NCBI GenBank assembly: GCA_026991065.1
Contig: JALXCG010000075.1
Location: forward strand, 1-8,591
Direction: 5' to 3'
Source: Gemmatimonadota bacterium
GTDB taxonomy: Bacteria; GCA-2686955
Length of the DNA: 8,591 nt
The stretch's first letter is position 1; each line of letters begins with the position of its first letter. A program made the translations under genes and the position numbers. A model generated the notes under the pieces. It was not told the DNA's origin, ran no database searches, and worked only from the letters and a program-made list of their open reading frames with translations. Below, in pieces: positions 7,545 to 8,591 of this stretch.

Positions 7545-8576
7545 GTGCCCAACGAAGATGCGCCACGGGCGCTGCGGTCGAGTGATCTCCGCCGCTACAT
7601 CGAAGTTCGGGAAGAGGACGAGGGGCAGCGGCTGGACGCGTTCCTGGCGGAGCGGGTGGCGGGAGCGAGCCGGTCGAAGATTCAGCGGATGATTCGCGAT
7701 CGCTGGATCACGGTGGATGGGGTGCAACTGCGCAACAACACCATGCTGAAGGCGGGGGCGGTGATTCAGGTGGTGATGCCGCCGGCCGATCGGGGGGATC
7801 TGGTGGCCGAGGATCTGCCGCTGGATATTCTCTATGAAGATGAAGAGATGCTGGTGGTGAACAAGGCAGCGGCGATGGTGGTGCATCCGGCGCGCGGGAA
7901 CTACACCGGCACGCTGGTGAATGCGCTGCTGCATCATTGCGATTCGCTGCCGGTGATCAAGGGGGATACGCGGCCGGGAATCGTGCATCGGCTGGACAAG
8001 GGGACCAGTGGGCTGCTGCTGGTGGCGAAGACCGATCTGGCGCAGGCGGCGCTGTCGCTGCAACTGAAGATGCGCAAGGTACGCAAGTTCTACCGGGCGA
8101 TCACCTGGGGGCGGATGGAGCCGGCCGAGGGGGCGATCGATTTTCCGATCGGGCGGCATCCGAAGAATCCGAAGTTGATGTCGGTGCGCAAGGAGCCGGG
8201 ACGCGGGCGGCCCTCGCTGAGTGTTTACCGGACGCTCGAGGATCTGGGGCGTTTCAGCGATGTCGAGGTGGATCTGCGCACCGGGCGAACGCACCAGATC
8301 CGGGTCCATTTTCGCCACATCGGGCGGACGCTGCTGGGGGATCCGGCGTATGGGGGGCGCACCACCTATCTGGCTGATCTGCCGCGCGAGGCGCGGGCGG
8401 TGGTGGAGGCGGTGATCGCTGATCTCGGGCGGCAGGCGCTGCATGCCTGGCGGATCTCGTTTCGCCACCCGGGGAGCGGCGCGCCGATGAGTTTCGAGGC
8501 GCCGCTGCCGGAGGATATGAGGCTGGCGCTGGAGCGGCTGCGGGCGGCGCGCGACGCCGGGCTGTGGCGCTGGTGA
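7545..8576 (+). CDS. rluD: 23S rRNA pseudouridine synthase, RluA family, RluD-like (with S4 domain)
   Basis: The product probably converts specific uridines of 23S rRNA to pseudouridine; RluD acts on the helix 69 loop (1911/1915/1917 in E. coli). In 343 aa there is an N-terminal S4 RNA-binding domain (about 28-85, RLDAFLAERVAGASRSKIQRMI), then the catalytic domain with HRLDKGTSGLLLVAKT (148-163) carrying catalytic D151. RTGRTHQIRVH (246-256), LLGDPAYGG and RQALHAW (296-302) follow, all typical of the RluA family. The length fits RluD/RluC; RluD is favoured by the S4 domain and by the neighbourhood, but RluC or a YlyB-type enzyme is possible. GTG 7545 lies 2 nt after the upstream stop and has no well-spaced ribosome binding site, so translation is probably coupled; conserved sequence begins shortly after it. 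Codons end mostly in G or T (GCG, CTG, GGG, GAT), unlike the C-ending methyltransferase block. Only 15 nt follow the stop, including a run of eight G. Confidence 0.9.
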   Translation: MPNEDAPRALRSSDLRRYIEVREEDEGQRLDAFLAERVAGASRSKIQRMIRDRWITVDGVQLRNNTMLKAGAVIQVVMPPADRGDLVAEDLPLDILYEDEEMLVVNKAAAMVVHPARGNYTGTLVNALLHHCDSLPVIKGDTRPGIVHRLDKGTSGLLLVAKTDLAQAALSLQLKMRKVRKFYRAITWGRMEPAEGAIDFPIGRHPKNPKLMSVRKEPGRGRPSLSVYRTLEDLGRFSDVEVDLRTGRTHQIRVHFRHIGRTLLGDPAYGGRTTYLADLPREARAVVEAVIADLGRQALHAWRISFRHPGSGAPMSFEAPLPEDMRLALERLRAARDAGLWRW

Positions 8577-8591
8577 GTGGGGGGGGCGCGG

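Noticed and set aside
7530-8468. 312-aa minus-strand frame opposite the rluD-like gene
   Set aside because: His/Arg/Pro-rich shadow of a gene with a full set of RluA-family motifs.

Overview
The window is GC-rich bacterial DNA (roughly two thirds G+C by eye). It holds seven protein-coding genes, one of them cut by the left edge. I found no rRNA, tRNA, CRISPR array, transposase or phage structural gene. The taxon cannot be fixed from this sequence. Two-component signalling, HD-GYP turnover of cyclic di-GMP, exported proteins, a YteA-like TraR/DksA protein and an S4-type RluA-family pseudouridine synthase fit a free-living, high-GC environmental bacterium. A Gram-negative is most likely.

Left block (1-4364), signalling. 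A hybrid histidine kinase missing its N-terminus runs rightwards and converges, 24 nt apart, on a two-gene leftward operon. That operon encodes a soluble hybrid kinase (HisKA-HATPase-receiver-Hpt) followed, with start and stop overlapping, by a receiver/HD-GYP phosphodiesterase. The simplest reading is a His-Asp-His-Asp phosphorelay ending in c-di-GMP hydrolysis. The first kinase may feed the same output.

Middle block (4365-6686), a C-rich coding strand. Divergent from the kinase operon is a solitary beta-class amino DNA methyltransferase. It overlaps by ATGA with a small exported DUF3465 protein, which is followed by a plausible terminator. After a gene-free stretch of about 400 nt comes another small exported protein made of a short coiled coil and a beta-rich C-terminal domain. 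No restriction endonuclease is visible.

Right block (6687-8591), a G-rich coding strand. A gene-free stretch of about 460 nt holds a 12-nt direct repeat, a 9-bp hairpin and a 127-nt nested imperfect palindrome (6883-7009). It ends in a good sigma70-type promoter and a leader whose CTCC and GGAG elements can pair in several mutually exclusive ways, one of which covers the ribosome binding site. The genes that follow are a TraR/DksA-family zinc-finger protein and, 2 nt later, a 23S rRNA pseudouridine synthase of the RluA/RluD type. This resembles the Bacillus ylyA-lspA-ylyB neighbourhood with lspA absent.

The observations I rate most worth checking are the 127-nt nested palindrome, the possible pseudoknot over the DksA-like gene's ribosome binding site, and the translationally coupled methyltransferase/DUF3465 pair.
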